From positions 46,458,293 to 46,522,292 of the forward strand of contig CM070571.1 of assembly GCA_036346355.1 (NCBI GenBank): a stretch of DNA of 64,000 bases, read 5' to 3'. Both the position numbers and the translations under genes were made by a program. Source of the DNA: Rhipidocladum racemiflorum (lineage: Eukaryota > Streptophyta > Magnoliopsida > Poales > Poaceae). Below are positions 44,418-55,714 of the stretch, piece by piece. Below the pieces are notes generated by a model. That model did no database searches and had not been told where the DNA came from. It was given only the letters and a program-made list of their open reading frames with translations. How positions within the stretch are numbered: position 1 is the first letter of the stretch; every line of letters begins with the position of its first letter.

Positions 44418-47016
44418 CTTTCTAAATATTTTACCATGTTTTACAAATTGCATTGCTATTTATATAAAAGGATGATGTTGACGTTAGGACATTAGTTAAT
44501 ACCTATTGTTCATACCTCCTTGATATTGTTATACATGATCCTTTATCGCCCTAGTATAGCAATCCACCAATATAAATGTTTTTGGAACAATATTCTTTTA
44601 TTAGGGAAATGACTATTTGGAAGACTGTTTGGATGGAACATATTAGTATAGAATGTAGATTGAAGCTAGAACCCAATTTGATTGGAGATTACATGAATAT
44701 TAGTGTTGATGGGGATTGTTAGTTATGAAATTGATTTATGAATGTTAATGGTTGAAACATTGTGAAGTTGGATTGTTATAGTAGTTCACACTGTAATGAA
44801 TTGGGGGAAATTGTGGAAGATGTATGGTGTTGTGAAGTATTTTTGATGGGTTACATAAATCATTGCAAATGAATAATATGTTGAATGGGGCTCCTTGGGC
44901 TGATAAAATAGTATCAAATGGGAATCAGAGTTAGTTGGATTATTAGTGTTTATGGGGAGTTACTATGAGAGGACTGATTAAGAAATAGATGATTATGGAA
45001 ATATAGACCCGTGATAATCAGTTATGAAAAATTGTGAATAGTCCAGAATAGTCGGTGATTTAGCAAACAATAATATTACGTATTCTTGGTGGATTAAAGT
45101 AGATGATTTAGAGGTGGTAATGGGAAGGATTAAAGGTATGATGTTATGAAGTGTTATCGGTGAAATCATGCATAATGTGGATTACGTATGATTGGTGTTG
45201 TCGATCTGGTGTCGCTGAGTATGGGAATCATTGTAGCCGATGAACTAATGAAACCTTGGGTTAAGGAATCTTTGTTTAAATATGCTCGGGGATGAGATTA
45301 TGAATTATTCTCCGTGGATCGAGTAGATTAACAAATCAATCGATATGTGGATGATGGGTAATCAATAAGGAGACTCATATTTTGAGGGCATTGTTTCATA
45401 TACAATGATAATGATAGCTTGGCAGGATTTTGGAGTTATGATGGCACCTAATATAGACTTTACTTGTTGGAGAACCAAATTGGACTGAATTATATAGTAT
45501 CATGATAAGGATAGGGGAATCTTGGTGGTCTCATGAATTTTGGAAAGTACCGCTTTAATTATAATCACTTTTTATCAACACTACTATTTGTATTTTATAA
45601 AATAAACTATTGGTGGAATAGAATAGTTCGGTAGAAATGCTTAGAATCGCAATCGGTCGGTAGTCACCTATGGGTGGGAAATTTCATTTATCTCTTGAAA
45701 CTTTGAGTTGAAAGTTATAGGCAAGGAGTATTGCCGTTTGGTTTACAAAATAAAAATAAAATGAAAAATGGTTTGGACTTGGGCGGAATGGTTTGTTTGG
45801 CGGGTGCGGATATAGCACTAGTTTTCCTTGTGCAAGTACCGCCCCAAGTCAGTTAAGGACCGACGCTTATGACTGTCTCCATTCTAAGCATAACCGTACA
45901 ACCACATGTCAAAGTGGGCACGACCTGGCTAACTAATTTGTAGAAACCTAACTTAGACTCACCAAACGGTGGAATGTGAGCACCGGATAGAGGCATTGTT
46001 GTTGTTTTTCTCACACGGCGCAAGAGGGGGCTTCTGTACTGGGTGGATATAACCCTAACAGCGGTGACACCTCAGCGGGTGGGTAAGGTTAGGCGTATAC
46101 ATTGTAAAGGCCTTGTCATGATATCCCTGCCGGCACACCTAAGGAAGTGTGCTAATAGCTTGGCATCAAGGGAATATCATGTCTTGTGGGTAAAGTTGTA
46201 CACCTCTACAGAGTTAAAACTATTCGAATAGCCGTGCCTACGGTCAAAGGCAAAGCTTGCTAAATGCTTTCATACTGGTAAACTTTGGTTTTTGGTTTCA
46301 AACTAAACAATGATTTGTTTTGGTATCCGAGAGCGGTTAGAACTCTCGGGTGTGCTTCTGGCGGCTAAAGCCAGGTAGGTGGAAGGAACCTGATTTTGTG
46401 AACCATGGCAGATAGAGCCATGTGGATGGATTGAACCCTGATTTTGTTGGGATGTGGCGGATAGAGCCTGTATTTTAGTGAGTGGTGGTTAGAACCATCA
46501 CTGCAATATTACATAATTCAATTATTAAAAAGAATTGCTCAAATATGCTTTGTGAAACTTATTAACAAGTATGATTTGATGAAACTTGGCTTTATGCAAA
46601 AGAACCATATTAAGCCATCTTTGGATAGCCTACATTGTGCATAATTTCCCAGACTTGCTGAGTACTTTATGTACTCACGTGCTACATTCTAATCATATCT
46701 CAGAAGTGAAAGAAGCTGTCCAAGATTTCCAGCGACTTGGACGCGTTCTCCACTCGATTGCCTGTGGGCATTTGGATGGGTCGCCTTGGTGTTTTCATCT
46801 TTCACTGTAGTTTTTCAGTTGTTCTGCCCGTTCAGGCCGTAATGGTAAACCTTGACCATAAGGTCTTTGCTTTTATTTGGTATTTTCTTATTTAATTATA
46901 TGTATTCGTGATATGGTTGTTGATTTATCACTGTTTGACTGTGTGTACTAGCTACTGATCTGGGACTAGTACAGAAATACACAGAGGACTCCGGATAGCC
47001 GATCCGGGGGCCTACA
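44418..47016 (+). repeat. Element F 5' LTR, right part
   Basis: It continues F's LTR after A and is repeated at 50598-52052 up to the point where D cuts in. It is AT-rich with no supported gene. It ends with a small hairpin, CCGGAT-AGCCG-ATCCGG, before GGGGGCCTACA. Confidence 0.88.
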
Positions 47017-47020
47017 AAGG

Positions 47021-47033
47021 TGGTATCAGAGCC
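47021..47033 (+). promoter_or_regulatory. Primer binding site of element F (initiator tRNA-Met)
   Basis: TGGTATCAGAGCC begins four bases after the LTR end at 47016. It fixes both the orientation and the 3' border of the LTR. Confidence 0.88.
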
Positions 47034-47609
47034 ATATCGACTGTAGGACGTGCCCTTAGTTAGAATGGTCGTTTTTAGTAAGCTTCAAAACTTATATTTA
47101 CAAAGAAAGAAATCAAATAAGGTGCTATTCTCGTCTTTTCTCTCTCTTTCTATTCCTATTTTCCCCGAATTGCTTGCTTCCTCACCGTTTTGGAATATAA
47201 ATTGGACTACACCTCCCTTACAAACTTCTATATTAGGGTAATCAAGTGCCCACTTCCGACCACAAGGCTTGATGACTCAAGAGGTGCAATTCTGCAAAAG
47301 TGCTACCGAAGTTGTGCATCTTCTTGTTGAGGATCCGACCTTTGACCGATGAAGACCCAAGAAGCAAGGTTGATCTTAGGCTAACCCCATAGGTTAAGTG
47401 GCCAAGGTTCATTCCGTGTTTGAGCCGTTTTGCCCAGTTAGAGTGAGTAGCTTGATCGAGTAGACGAGTTGAGTTGCTTGGGTTAAAAATGTTTTGATTT
47501 TCGTTTGTGGTGCTGTCCTTTGTCGGGGTAGTTGGTTCTTGGTTAGAACCTCTCCTGTCTCTCTCGTTGGTGTTTTTCCCCCTTATCTGGAAGCCTTGTT
47601 CTACCATCA

Positions 47610-48744
47610 GATGGAGAAGAACTGCAGTGCTAACCTCAACCAAGAAAATGATGCGTCAAATTCCAATACTGTGGTCAACATCAATGGTAGCACCAGGGAA
47701 GGTCCGGCTGTCAACGTCAGTGCTACTACCGAGCTCAACCAGCAACCCTGCGAGGTGATAACAGCCTTTCTTCAGAATATGAATCAGTTCATGGTGACTC
47801 AGACTCAGCTCATGCAATTGATGATACAACAACTGAACAACCAAGCCTCGATGGTCATTTCACCTATAACTCCTCAGCAGTACCCTTCTGATGAGTTACT
47901 GAAGACCAAGCCTCCTGAAGTACTGGGTGATGTTGGCGCTAGCAATACCCCTCCTATAAGCCTCCACCCATGGAGATATGTCATCTGCTATCAATGTGGT
48001 GGAAAAGGACATGTTGCTTATGAATGTCCCCAAAATGGTAAAGCAAAAGAAGATAACCATTGCAGTCACTGTAACAGAATTGGACACCAATTCCGCAAGT
48101 GCCCTCGAAGAAAGGAGATTTTTTACAAAGTCTGCAACCTTTGTGGCAAGGAAGGGCATTATGTGAAACAATGTCCATTGGGAAAACAAAAGGTCTTATC
48201 ACCACAAGCAGTTACAGCATCACGAGTCAGTATGGAAGTACCTCCTAAGCTGCATGCGAAGATTACTCAAGCTAGCAAAGGCAAAGCACTCTCCCTAGGA
48301 GACAACTATCGTCAACAGGATTCCCGCAAAAGGAAGGTAGTAAGTCAAGATCATTATATTACCAGTAGTTCTCGGCTTTGTGTGAGCCAGTCCCAACCCA
48401 ACCAAGCACAAGAAGCAACCTTAATTAAGACCTCAGGATCAGAAGTGCAACCAGTGATGCAAGGATGTCATAACAAGCCTAATCAACCTCGACGGAACGA
48501 GTTGTCAAAGACAGATCGTCGGTGTTTCAATTGTCTTGCTATGGGGCAAATTGCCAGTTGTTGCCCGCAAGGACGCCAGGCATCTACTTCAAATCCCAAC
48601 ATTCCCGATGCTGTTCTTCTTCAGACTATAACCCCAGCCGCCAGTGGGAGACGCAATCGGAAACTTCTATCACAGGTTCTGCGATATAGGACATCAGGTC
48701 TGCCTATGATCCAGGAAGTTGAAGAAGAGACACCTGGAACTTGA
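47610..48744 (+). CDS. Element F zinc-knuckle protein, 377 residues, no capsid domain
   Basis: The ATG at 47610 (MEKNCSANLNQEND) is the first in a frame that is open from 47494. Residues 50-75 form a Gln/Met-rich helix (NQFMVTQTQLMQLMIQQLNN). Three clean CCHC knuckles follow near residues 127-200: CYQCGGKGHVAYEC, CSHCNRIGHQFRKC and CNLCGKEGHYVKQC. A fourth, CFNCLAMGQIASCC, has lost its His. The rest is basic and low in structure. The usual Ty3 capsid segment is absent. It is most like the nucleocapsid end of a gag, and may bind element RNA so it can be packaged by another element's particles; that is inference. Confidence 0.78.
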
Positions 48745-49049
48745 TGTTATCAATGAATGTTAGTAGATGGTACCTTCAGTAGCACCATACCTCGTCTAAG
48801 GAATAAAATATAAGAGTTTGTGAAATGATCAGTATGTAAGATTTAATCGTCAGTATTGTTATCAATAAAAAGTTGGAAGGATTATAATTGTGGATGTGGA
48901 TTTCTGTTGTTAATTCTTGAAACATAATTGTATTTGGGCACCAATACTGGGATGTTTAAAGGATGGCCGTAGAGCTATAGTTCTGATCTAAACCCTAAAA
49001 AGATTTGTTGAATTCCAAGTTACCCGGATTGAGAAGAATCAGCTAATAC

Positions 49050-49990
49050 AGTTAAGAAACAACAACCTCCAGATAGTGTGGTAGGCTTGCCACGAGAATT
49101 AAAGTCTCAAGGTACTAGAAGCCCCAAACGTAAATCAAGTAAGATGAACCTCAGGCAAATACTGAATCCCAGTTTATTCAAACCGAACATTCAAGATTTA
49201 TTGAGCGTCAGGCAAGAGTCCATGCTAGCAAGTTTTGAAAAGATTAGCAGCATATCAGAGATCAATCAGATTGCTACAACTCTTACCAATTCCTGTTTGG
49301 AAGAAAGAAGAATGGATTTCACCATTGAACTCCTTGGAACTGAGTCTGGAGATGATTCTTTCTAAGGGGGATAGTGTGGACAGGTTGACAAAAGTTACAA
49401 ACTTTGTTCCGTGGAAGACAACCCATTTTGATGATAAACTCGTGGAACTTTGCGTGACTAAACCAGAGCATTTTCACGGTGTGCCCAAGGAGATCATGTC
49501 AGATCGAAGTTTTCAGTTTCCCTCGAGGTTTTGGCAAAAGTGGTATAAAGTTTTGGGGTATGAATTTGAATTCCAGTGTTGCTTACCATTCCCCGGCCGA
49601 TGGCCAGACAGACAGAATAAATCAACTAGTAGAAGATATGTTGAAAGCTTGGGATTTAACGAACAAAGGTTCTTGGGGTCGGTAATTACCAGATGCCGAG
49701 TTGTTTTACAACAACAGCCCCGTCGGGTTGGACGGTGGCACCTTTTGAAGCTCTGTATGCAAGAAAAGGCAGAATACCCTTGTATTAGAAAGAGACCGAT
49801 AATGGACAAATCAGTAGACCTGATATTCTGAAAGAAGCCGAAGAGCAGGTCAGACAGATCCGTGTAAATCTGAAGACTGCCCAGCCGAGATAGAAGAGCT
49901 ATGCTGATAACCACCGTTAGGAATCAAGTGTAGCACAGTGCCTCAGCATCGGAGGCCGTTTAAAGATATGGAACTAAAAGAAGGCCTGTC
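49050..49990 (+). pseudogene. pol: Element F integrase relic
   Basis: Fragments in several frames match the Tekay-type integrase of B. They are DRLTKVTNFVPWKTTHFDDK, then HGVPKEIMSDRSFQFPSRFW (second catalytic Asp), DGQTDRINQLVEDMLKAW, and further on RPDILKEAEEQVRQIRVNL. It stops at DMELKEGLSYPE where the 3' LTR begins abruptly. No gag-linked protease or RT remains between 48745 and 49050. This decay predates the young-looking LTR pair. Confidence 0.8.
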
Positions 49991-49997
49991 ATATCCT

Positions 49998-52052
49998 GAG
50001 CCGGCGCCGCCCGCCGGCGCCGCCAACGTGCGCCCAACTTGCCGGGCCACAGCCGCGCTTCGCTGCAGCCGCCGGCAGCCGCCGCCGCCGCCGCCAGACA
50101 TCGTGGCCCGCCTTCCGCCCGGCGTCTGCCGCCCTCGCAGCCATGCCCTCTCCCCCTCACCTCCCCCAAGCTCCAAGCCTCATCCATGGAGGCAAGCCAA
50201 GCATGAAGAAGGCCCTTAGAGTATGACAATTGGGCCCACTTTCCATAGAGATAAGACCAAGTCAAAAGTCAGACTAGTCAACCATTGGAATATTCCGAGA
50301 ATATTCCCGGTTTTCCGATTTTTCAAATTTCAAACTTTGGAAGCTTATAACGTTTGCGTCCAAACTCCGTTTGACTCCATTAAAATTCCTAAATTCATCT
50401 AAAATCAAGATCTACCTGCCAGTACTAATTTTATAATTTTTGGATTTTATTTATTTTCTTTTATTTATTTATTGCCTCGATTTGCACGTAGCCGGGGACC
50501 CGACGCGACCGCCGATCCCGCCGCCGGACTTCAAAGAGTTCAACGTTCTCGCTGTGACCAAGGGAAGTCTCCTTGACGCATGTTGATCCTATGCTTTCTA
50601 AATGTTTTACCATGTTTTACAAATTGCATTGCTATTTATATAAAATGATGATGTTGACGTTAGGACATTAGTTAATACCTATTGTTCATACCTCTTTGAT
50701 ATTGTTATACATGATCCTTTGTCACCCTAGTATAGCAATCCACCAATATAAATGTTTTTGGAAAAATATTCTTTTATTAGGGAAATGACTATTTGGAAGA
50801 CTGTTTGGATGGAACATATTAGTATAGAATGTAGATTGAAGCTAGAACCCAATTTGATTGGAGATTACATGAATATTAGTGTTGATGGGGATTGTTAGTT
50901 ATGAAATTGATTTATGAACGTTAATGGTTGAAACATTGTGAAGTTGGATTGTTATAGTAGTTCACACTGTAATGAATTGGGGGAAATTGTGGAAGATGTA
51001 TGGTGTTGTGAAGTATTTTTGATGGGTTACATAAATCATTGCAAATGAATAATATGTTGAATGGGACTCCTTGGGCTGATAAAATAGTATCAAATGGGAA
51101 TCAGAGTTAGTTGGATTATTAGTGTTTATGGGGAGTTACTATGAGAGGACTGATTAAGAAATAGATGATTATGGAAATATAGACCCGTGATAATCAGTTA
51201 TGAAAAATTGTGAATAGTCCAGAATAGTCGGTGATTTAGCAAATAAAAATATTACGTATTCCTGGTGGATTAAAGTAGATGATTTAGAGGTCGTAATGGG
51301 AAGGATTAAAGGTATGATGTTATGAAGTGTTATCGGTGAAATCATGCATAATGTGGATTACGTATGATTGGTGTTGTCGATCTGGTGTCGCTGAGTATGG
51401 GAATCATTGTAGCCGATGATCTAATCAAACCTTGGGTTAAGGAATCTTTGTTTAAATATGCTCGGGGATGAGATTATGAATTATTCTTCGTGGATCGAGT
51501 AGATTAACAAATCAATCGATATGTGGATGATGGGTAATCAATAAGGAGACTCATATTTTGAGGGGATTGTTTCATATACAATGATAATGATAGCTTGGCA
51601 GGATTTTGGAGTTATGATGACACCTAATATAGACTTTACTTGTTGGAAAACCAAATTGGACTGAATTATATAGTATCATGATAAGGATAGGGGAATCTTG
51701 GTTGTCTCATGAATTTTGGAAAGTACCGCTTTAATTATAATCACTTTTTATCAACACTACTATTTGTATTTTATAAAATAAACTATTGGTGGAATAGAAT
51801 AGTTCGGTAGAAATGCTTAGAATCGCAATCGGTTGGTAGTCACCTATGGGTGGGAAATTTCATTTATCTCTTGAAACTTTGAGTTGAAAGTTATAGGCAA
51901 GGAGTATTGCCGTTTGGTTTACAAAATAAAAATAAAATGAAAAATGGTTTGGACTTGGGCGGAATGGTTTGTTTGGCGGGTGCGGATATAGCACTAGTTT
52001 TCCTTGTGCAAGTACCGCCATAAGTCAGTTAAGGACCGACGCTTATGACTGT
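49998..52052 (+). repeat. Element F 3' LTR, 5'-truncated and cut by D
   Basis: It matches the 5' LTR from about position 2370 onward (near identical from 50140) and then 44418-45880. The first 1.3 kb of the LTR and the end of pol are missing at one junction. Element D interrupts it after ACTGT (52048-52052). GC-rich frames at 49938-50219 are not genes. Confidence 0.88.
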
Positions 52053-52156
52053 TGTCGGGGTATTCTACACCAGGGTACCCACTCCCCCACAATAAACACG
52101 GTCGCCGGGCGGGCACGGCGCGTCTGGGCCCCACCGCCGCGGCGAGCAGTATGGCC

Positions 52157-52486
52157 ACCAGGTGGTCGCCAAAGGGGATGTGGCGATCGAGCCACGCCAT
52201 CGGGCGCCAAGAAGGTGGTCGCCCAGTGGACAGGTGGCGATCAGGCCACGCCACTGGGCGCTTAGTAAGGTGGTCGCCCAGTGGTTAGGTGGCGATCAGG
52301 CCACGCCACTGGGCGCTCAGTAAGGTGGTTGCCCAGTGGACAGGTGGCGATTAGGCCACCCCACTGGGCACTCAGTAAGGTGGTCGCCCAGTGGGAAGGT
52401 GGCGACCAGGCCACGCCGCTGTGCGCTCAGTAAGGTGGTCGCCCAGTGGACAGGTGGCGTACAGGCCACTCCACTGGCGCACCACC
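52157..52486 (+). repeat. 55-bp tandem repeat, six units, in D's LTR
   Basis: The unit is AAGGTGGTCGCCCAGTGG.CAGGTGGCGATCAGGCCACGCCACTGGGCGCTCAGT-like. AAGGTGG recurs at 52212, 52267, 52322, 52377 and 52432, exactly 55 apart, with a diverged first unit from 52157. Each unit contains CCCAGTGG and CCACTGGG, so it can fold on itself. It lies 300-640 bp upstream of the TATA box, the place of LTR enhancers. Confidence 0.9.
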
Positions 52487-52798
52487 CCCGAGGCTGCAGT
52501 GCCAAGATCAAGGACATTTAATGAGAATCGTGCGCATTAAATGTCAAGCGTGGAGGCTACAGTGTGGCGGCGTGCCTTCCCCAGGTGCGTATTAATTACG
52601 GGTGACGTCACGGCAGCACCCCTCCCCCTGACGGAACGGGCGGCGTTGGTGGGCGTGGGGCCCTAGGCAGGGGTGTGACGGCTGCGGCAGGCATTAAATG
52701 GGGCGTAAGGACAGTGACGGGCGCATTAAATGCGCCCGTGGCAGTGTAATGAGTATAGCTTGCTGTGTAAGCCTCCCATGCTCCCCCGCCAGCCCAAG

Positions 52799-52806
52799 TA
52801 TAAAAG
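52799..52806 (+). promoter_or_regulatory. TATA box of element D LTR
   Basis: TATAAAAG lies in plus orientation within the LTR, about 300 bp before the LTR end and followed by GGGAGCCGGGG. Confidence 0.75.
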
Positions 52807-53100
52807 GGAGCCGGGGTGCATGGGAGAAAGGGGGGTTTTGGATCCTTTCATGTTAGGTTCCATTCTAGCAAGTTAGGATTCCATTTTTCATACCACACAA
52901 CACATGCAATCACAAGAAAAGCAGGACTAGGGCTGTTACTCTTCGGAGGGCCCAAACCTGGGTAAACCCTAGCGTCCCCATTCTTCCAAGCTTCCCTGGA
53001 ACTCCGATCTCTCTTCCTCTGGCGATTGCCCCGAAAGCCCCCCTGTCTGAACCTTACAAGCACCCGATCCGGAGGTGCCTGTTGGCTAGAACGCCGATAG

Positions 53101-53118
53101 TGGCGCGCCAGGTAGGGG
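53101..53118 (+). promoter_or_regulatory. Primer binding site of element D
   Basis: TGGCGCGCCAGGTAGGGG, one base after the LTR end, is the same site as in element A. Confidence 0.78.
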
Positions 53119-53192
53119 CTCTTGGTGGTTAGATTGCCCTCTTTCTTTCGTTTCCCGTTCGAAGCTTAGAAGAAGTAGGGGCAATTGTCTGC

Positions 53193-55714
53193 ATGGCGGA
53201 GTCGCACTCCAAGCGCAACAATCTACCCGAGGAGAGCAGCGCCCGTAGCCGGTCCCGGCGCCCGGGAAAGGGGCCGGCCTAGCCAGGTCCCTCCGTCTTG
53301 GGAGGGGCACGTGTGGCTCCTACGCCAAGGGGCCAGCCCATCCAACGGCGTTTGATGCTGGGGGACGATACTCCCGCACGAAGCCTTCATGCGGCTCGGC
53401 TACTCCTCGACCATCCCCTAGTTCTGCTAGGGGGTGACACCCCAGCCACTCCGTGGCTGCGGGACATCACCCTCCTAGTCGATGCCGCTCAACAGTAGGT
53501 TGAAGCGGCAACCCAGCCAGGGGCTTCCGGCACAGGGCGGCAAGGGACGCGTGCGACTGATGCGCGGGGTTCCAGCCGCCACACAGCAACTTCTCCCGGT
53601 ATGAAGAGCCGAGAAAAAGGAAAGGGAGTCCTGGTTGTAGCCCCCTCCGACACAGGGGGACATGCACGTGATTCCGCTTCCTCTCGCGGTCCCCCCGAGT
53701 CAATGGGAGATCGCGAGGATCTGAGAGCACGCCTGGACGAGAGGCAGCTCCAGCGCAACGACGACCTACGCCACGTTCTTAGGAGGCGTCGCGAACGCGT
53801 GCAGTGGCGCCCCAACCCCCGGGCGCCAAGTGATCGACAGGGGGCTCCCCCCTCTGACTCCGGGAAGAGCGTAGACTCGCACTCCTCATCCTCGTCTCAG
53901 GATCGAGGGGCTGGCGAGCGACGCTGCTCCCCCTACAACGTTGGATGCCAGGCGTTTTCTCTCCGTCTCCGGCAAGCTGCGTGGCCGGAGAGATTCCGCC
54001 CCGCCTCCATCGAGAAGTACGACGGCACCACCAACCCGGAGGAGTTCCTGCAAATCTACACCACGGTGGTGCGCGCTGTGGGAGGGTCCGAGAAGATTAT
54101 GGCTAACTACCTCCCGACGTCGCTGACGGGCTCCGCCCGGTCTTGGTTACTTAACCTCCCATGAAGCTCTGTGCATTCGTGGGAGGATCTATGCGACATT
54201 TTTGTCGCCAACTTCCAGGGCTCCTACACTCAACCAGGCGTGGAGGATGACCTCCACGCTCTGGAGCAGACGAAGGGGGAGTCCCTGAGGGAGTTCATCC
54301 GGCGGTTCAGCCACTACCGCAACACGATCCCCCGGATCTCCGAGCAGTCAGTAATCATCGCGTTCCGGAGGGGGGTCCGGGACCAGAAGATGCGGGAGAA
54401 GATGGCTACCTGCACTATCACAACCACTTCCGAGTTGTTCTCCGTGGCGCACGAGTGCGCCAGGGCGGCGGAGGCCCGGGAGTGCGCGACGGGGCCTTCC
54501 GGCCCCAGTGACGCCGGCACCTCGAAGTCCTCCGACCGCAAGAAAAAGAAGAAGCGGAAAGAGGTTGCCACCAGGGAAGTCCTGGTTGCCGAGCCGGAAA
54601 CCAAGTCCCGGCGTTGCGACGACCAGGACCGAAGGGGTGAGCGTCGAGACCAGCGCGGCCACCGCAAGGACCGCCGCTCACCCCATCGAGAAGACGACGG
54701 GGGCAAACCGTATTGCCCCATCCATCGAACAAGTGGACACGACTTGGAGGACTGCCAAGTTGTGTCCAAACTGGTGGAAAGGCGGCTCAAGAAACTCCGC
54801 GAGGAAGACCACGGAGGCGACGACGATGAAGACCCAGCTCCGCTGGCTTTCCAGCAAGCGGAGCATACAGTGGCGTTCATTCACGGTGGCTCAGCCACCT
54901 ACTCATCGAACTTGCAGTACAAGCAGGACCTGAGGCAGGTTTGCGCCACCATGCCGGCTCCCGGGGCGAGCAGGCCGCTGAAGTGGTTGGAGCAACCGAT
55001 CACTTTCAGTCGGGCCGACCACCCGGAGAATGTTTCCGGCCCGAGCCATCTCCCGATCGTGGTCTCTCCCACGGTTCGCAACGCGAAGCTCAGGCGGGTC
55101 CTTGTTGATGGAGGTAGCGCCATCAACCTGCTGTCTGTCGGAGCGTACCAAGTGCTCCAGATACCTTATGAGGAGCTGCGCCCGGCCCCACTCTTCTACG
55201 GAGTTGCCCTGGGGGTGGGCCTCTTGCCCCTGGGGCAGGTCCAGCTACCTGTTACGTTCGGGAGTGCGGAGAACTTCCGGACGGAGCTCGTCAACTTCGA
55301 GGTCACCGACTTCGACCTCCCCTATAACGCCCTGCTTGGCCGTCCAGCCCTGGTCAAATTTATGGCGGTCGCTCACTACGCCTACATGCTGGTAAAAATC
55401 CCCGGGCCTGGGGGCCCAATCACGGTGAAGGTGGATAGACTGGAAGCTTTGCGCCTCAGCAAACAGTTGCAGGACCTGGCCGGCACCACCTGCTCGGCGC
55501 GTGATAAGGATGACAGCCCAGGCGTCCCCTCGGTCAGGGCCCGCGCTTCGCCCGGACCTTCGGGTGAGGTGAAGGCGGTCCCCGTGGGCGAGGACGGTTC
55601 TGGCAAGGTCGTGAAGATTGGCACCGACCTCAGCGCCAAATAGGAAGGCGCGCTCGTCACCTTCCTCCGGTCAAATCTAGATGTGTTCGCTTGGGAACCA
55701 TCGGAGATGACTGG
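53193..55714 (+). pseudogene. gag: Element D Gag-protease and start of RT, one frame with four stops
   Basis: From the ATG at 53193 (MAESHSKRNNLPEES) a single frame runs to the E insertion, with no indel. It is broken only by TAG at 53280 and 53496, TGA at 54162 and TAG at 55641. The capsid domain reads FRPASIEKYDGTTNPEEFLQ and SWEDLCDIFVANFQGSYTQP. A Lys/Arg-rich region and CPIHRTSGHDLEDC (knuckle-like) follow. The protease has VLVDGGSAINLLS, with Asp-Gly-Gly as in element A, and NALLGRPALVKFMA. After the last TAG the frame continues as EGALVTFLRSNLDVFAWEPS, the usual RT leader. Four substitutions would account for all the damage. Confidence 0.92.

Larger units (their letters stand above)
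1097..52052 (+). mobile_element. Element F: non-autonomous Ty3-type retrotransposon with giant LTRs, split by A and D
   Basis: F starts TGTAACGCCC and its 5' LTR ends CCTACA at 47016, followed four bases later by a TGGTATCAGAGCC primer site complementary to initiator tRNA-Met. After removing A (2941-44412) and one TSD copy, the LTR is about 4.4 kb. The internal region (47017-49997) is only about 3 kb and holds an intact zinc-knuckle ORF plus the wreck of an integrase. The 3' LTR (49998-52052) lacks its first part and is cut at its right by element D. By eye the shared LTR portions differ at roughly twenty positions in about 1.45 kb. Left TSD candidate is CAACT (1092-1096); the partner is not visible. 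Confidence 0.8.
52053..53099 (+). repeat. Element D 5' LTR
   Basis: It starts TGTCGG and ends CCGATA, probably a mutated CCGACA. TATAAAAG at 52799-52806 is a good core promoter. Six 55-bp repeats occupy the upstream part. Confidence 0.85.
52053..55714 (+). mobile_element. Element D: Tat-type Ty3 retrotransposon, 5' part
   Basis: It opens with TGTCGGGG after ACTGT. The LTR is 1047 bp, followed by the TGGCGCGCCAGG primer site, then gag-protease in one frame. It is cut by element E after ACTGG (55710-55714), a few codons into the RT region (FAWEPSEMTG). The remaining pol and 3' LTR must lie to the right of E. Confidence 0.9.

Noticed and set aside
47242..47643. 133-codon minus-strand frame in F's leader
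   Set aside because: It overlaps the leader and start of the zinc-knuckle ORF on the opposite strand and lacks any recognised motif.
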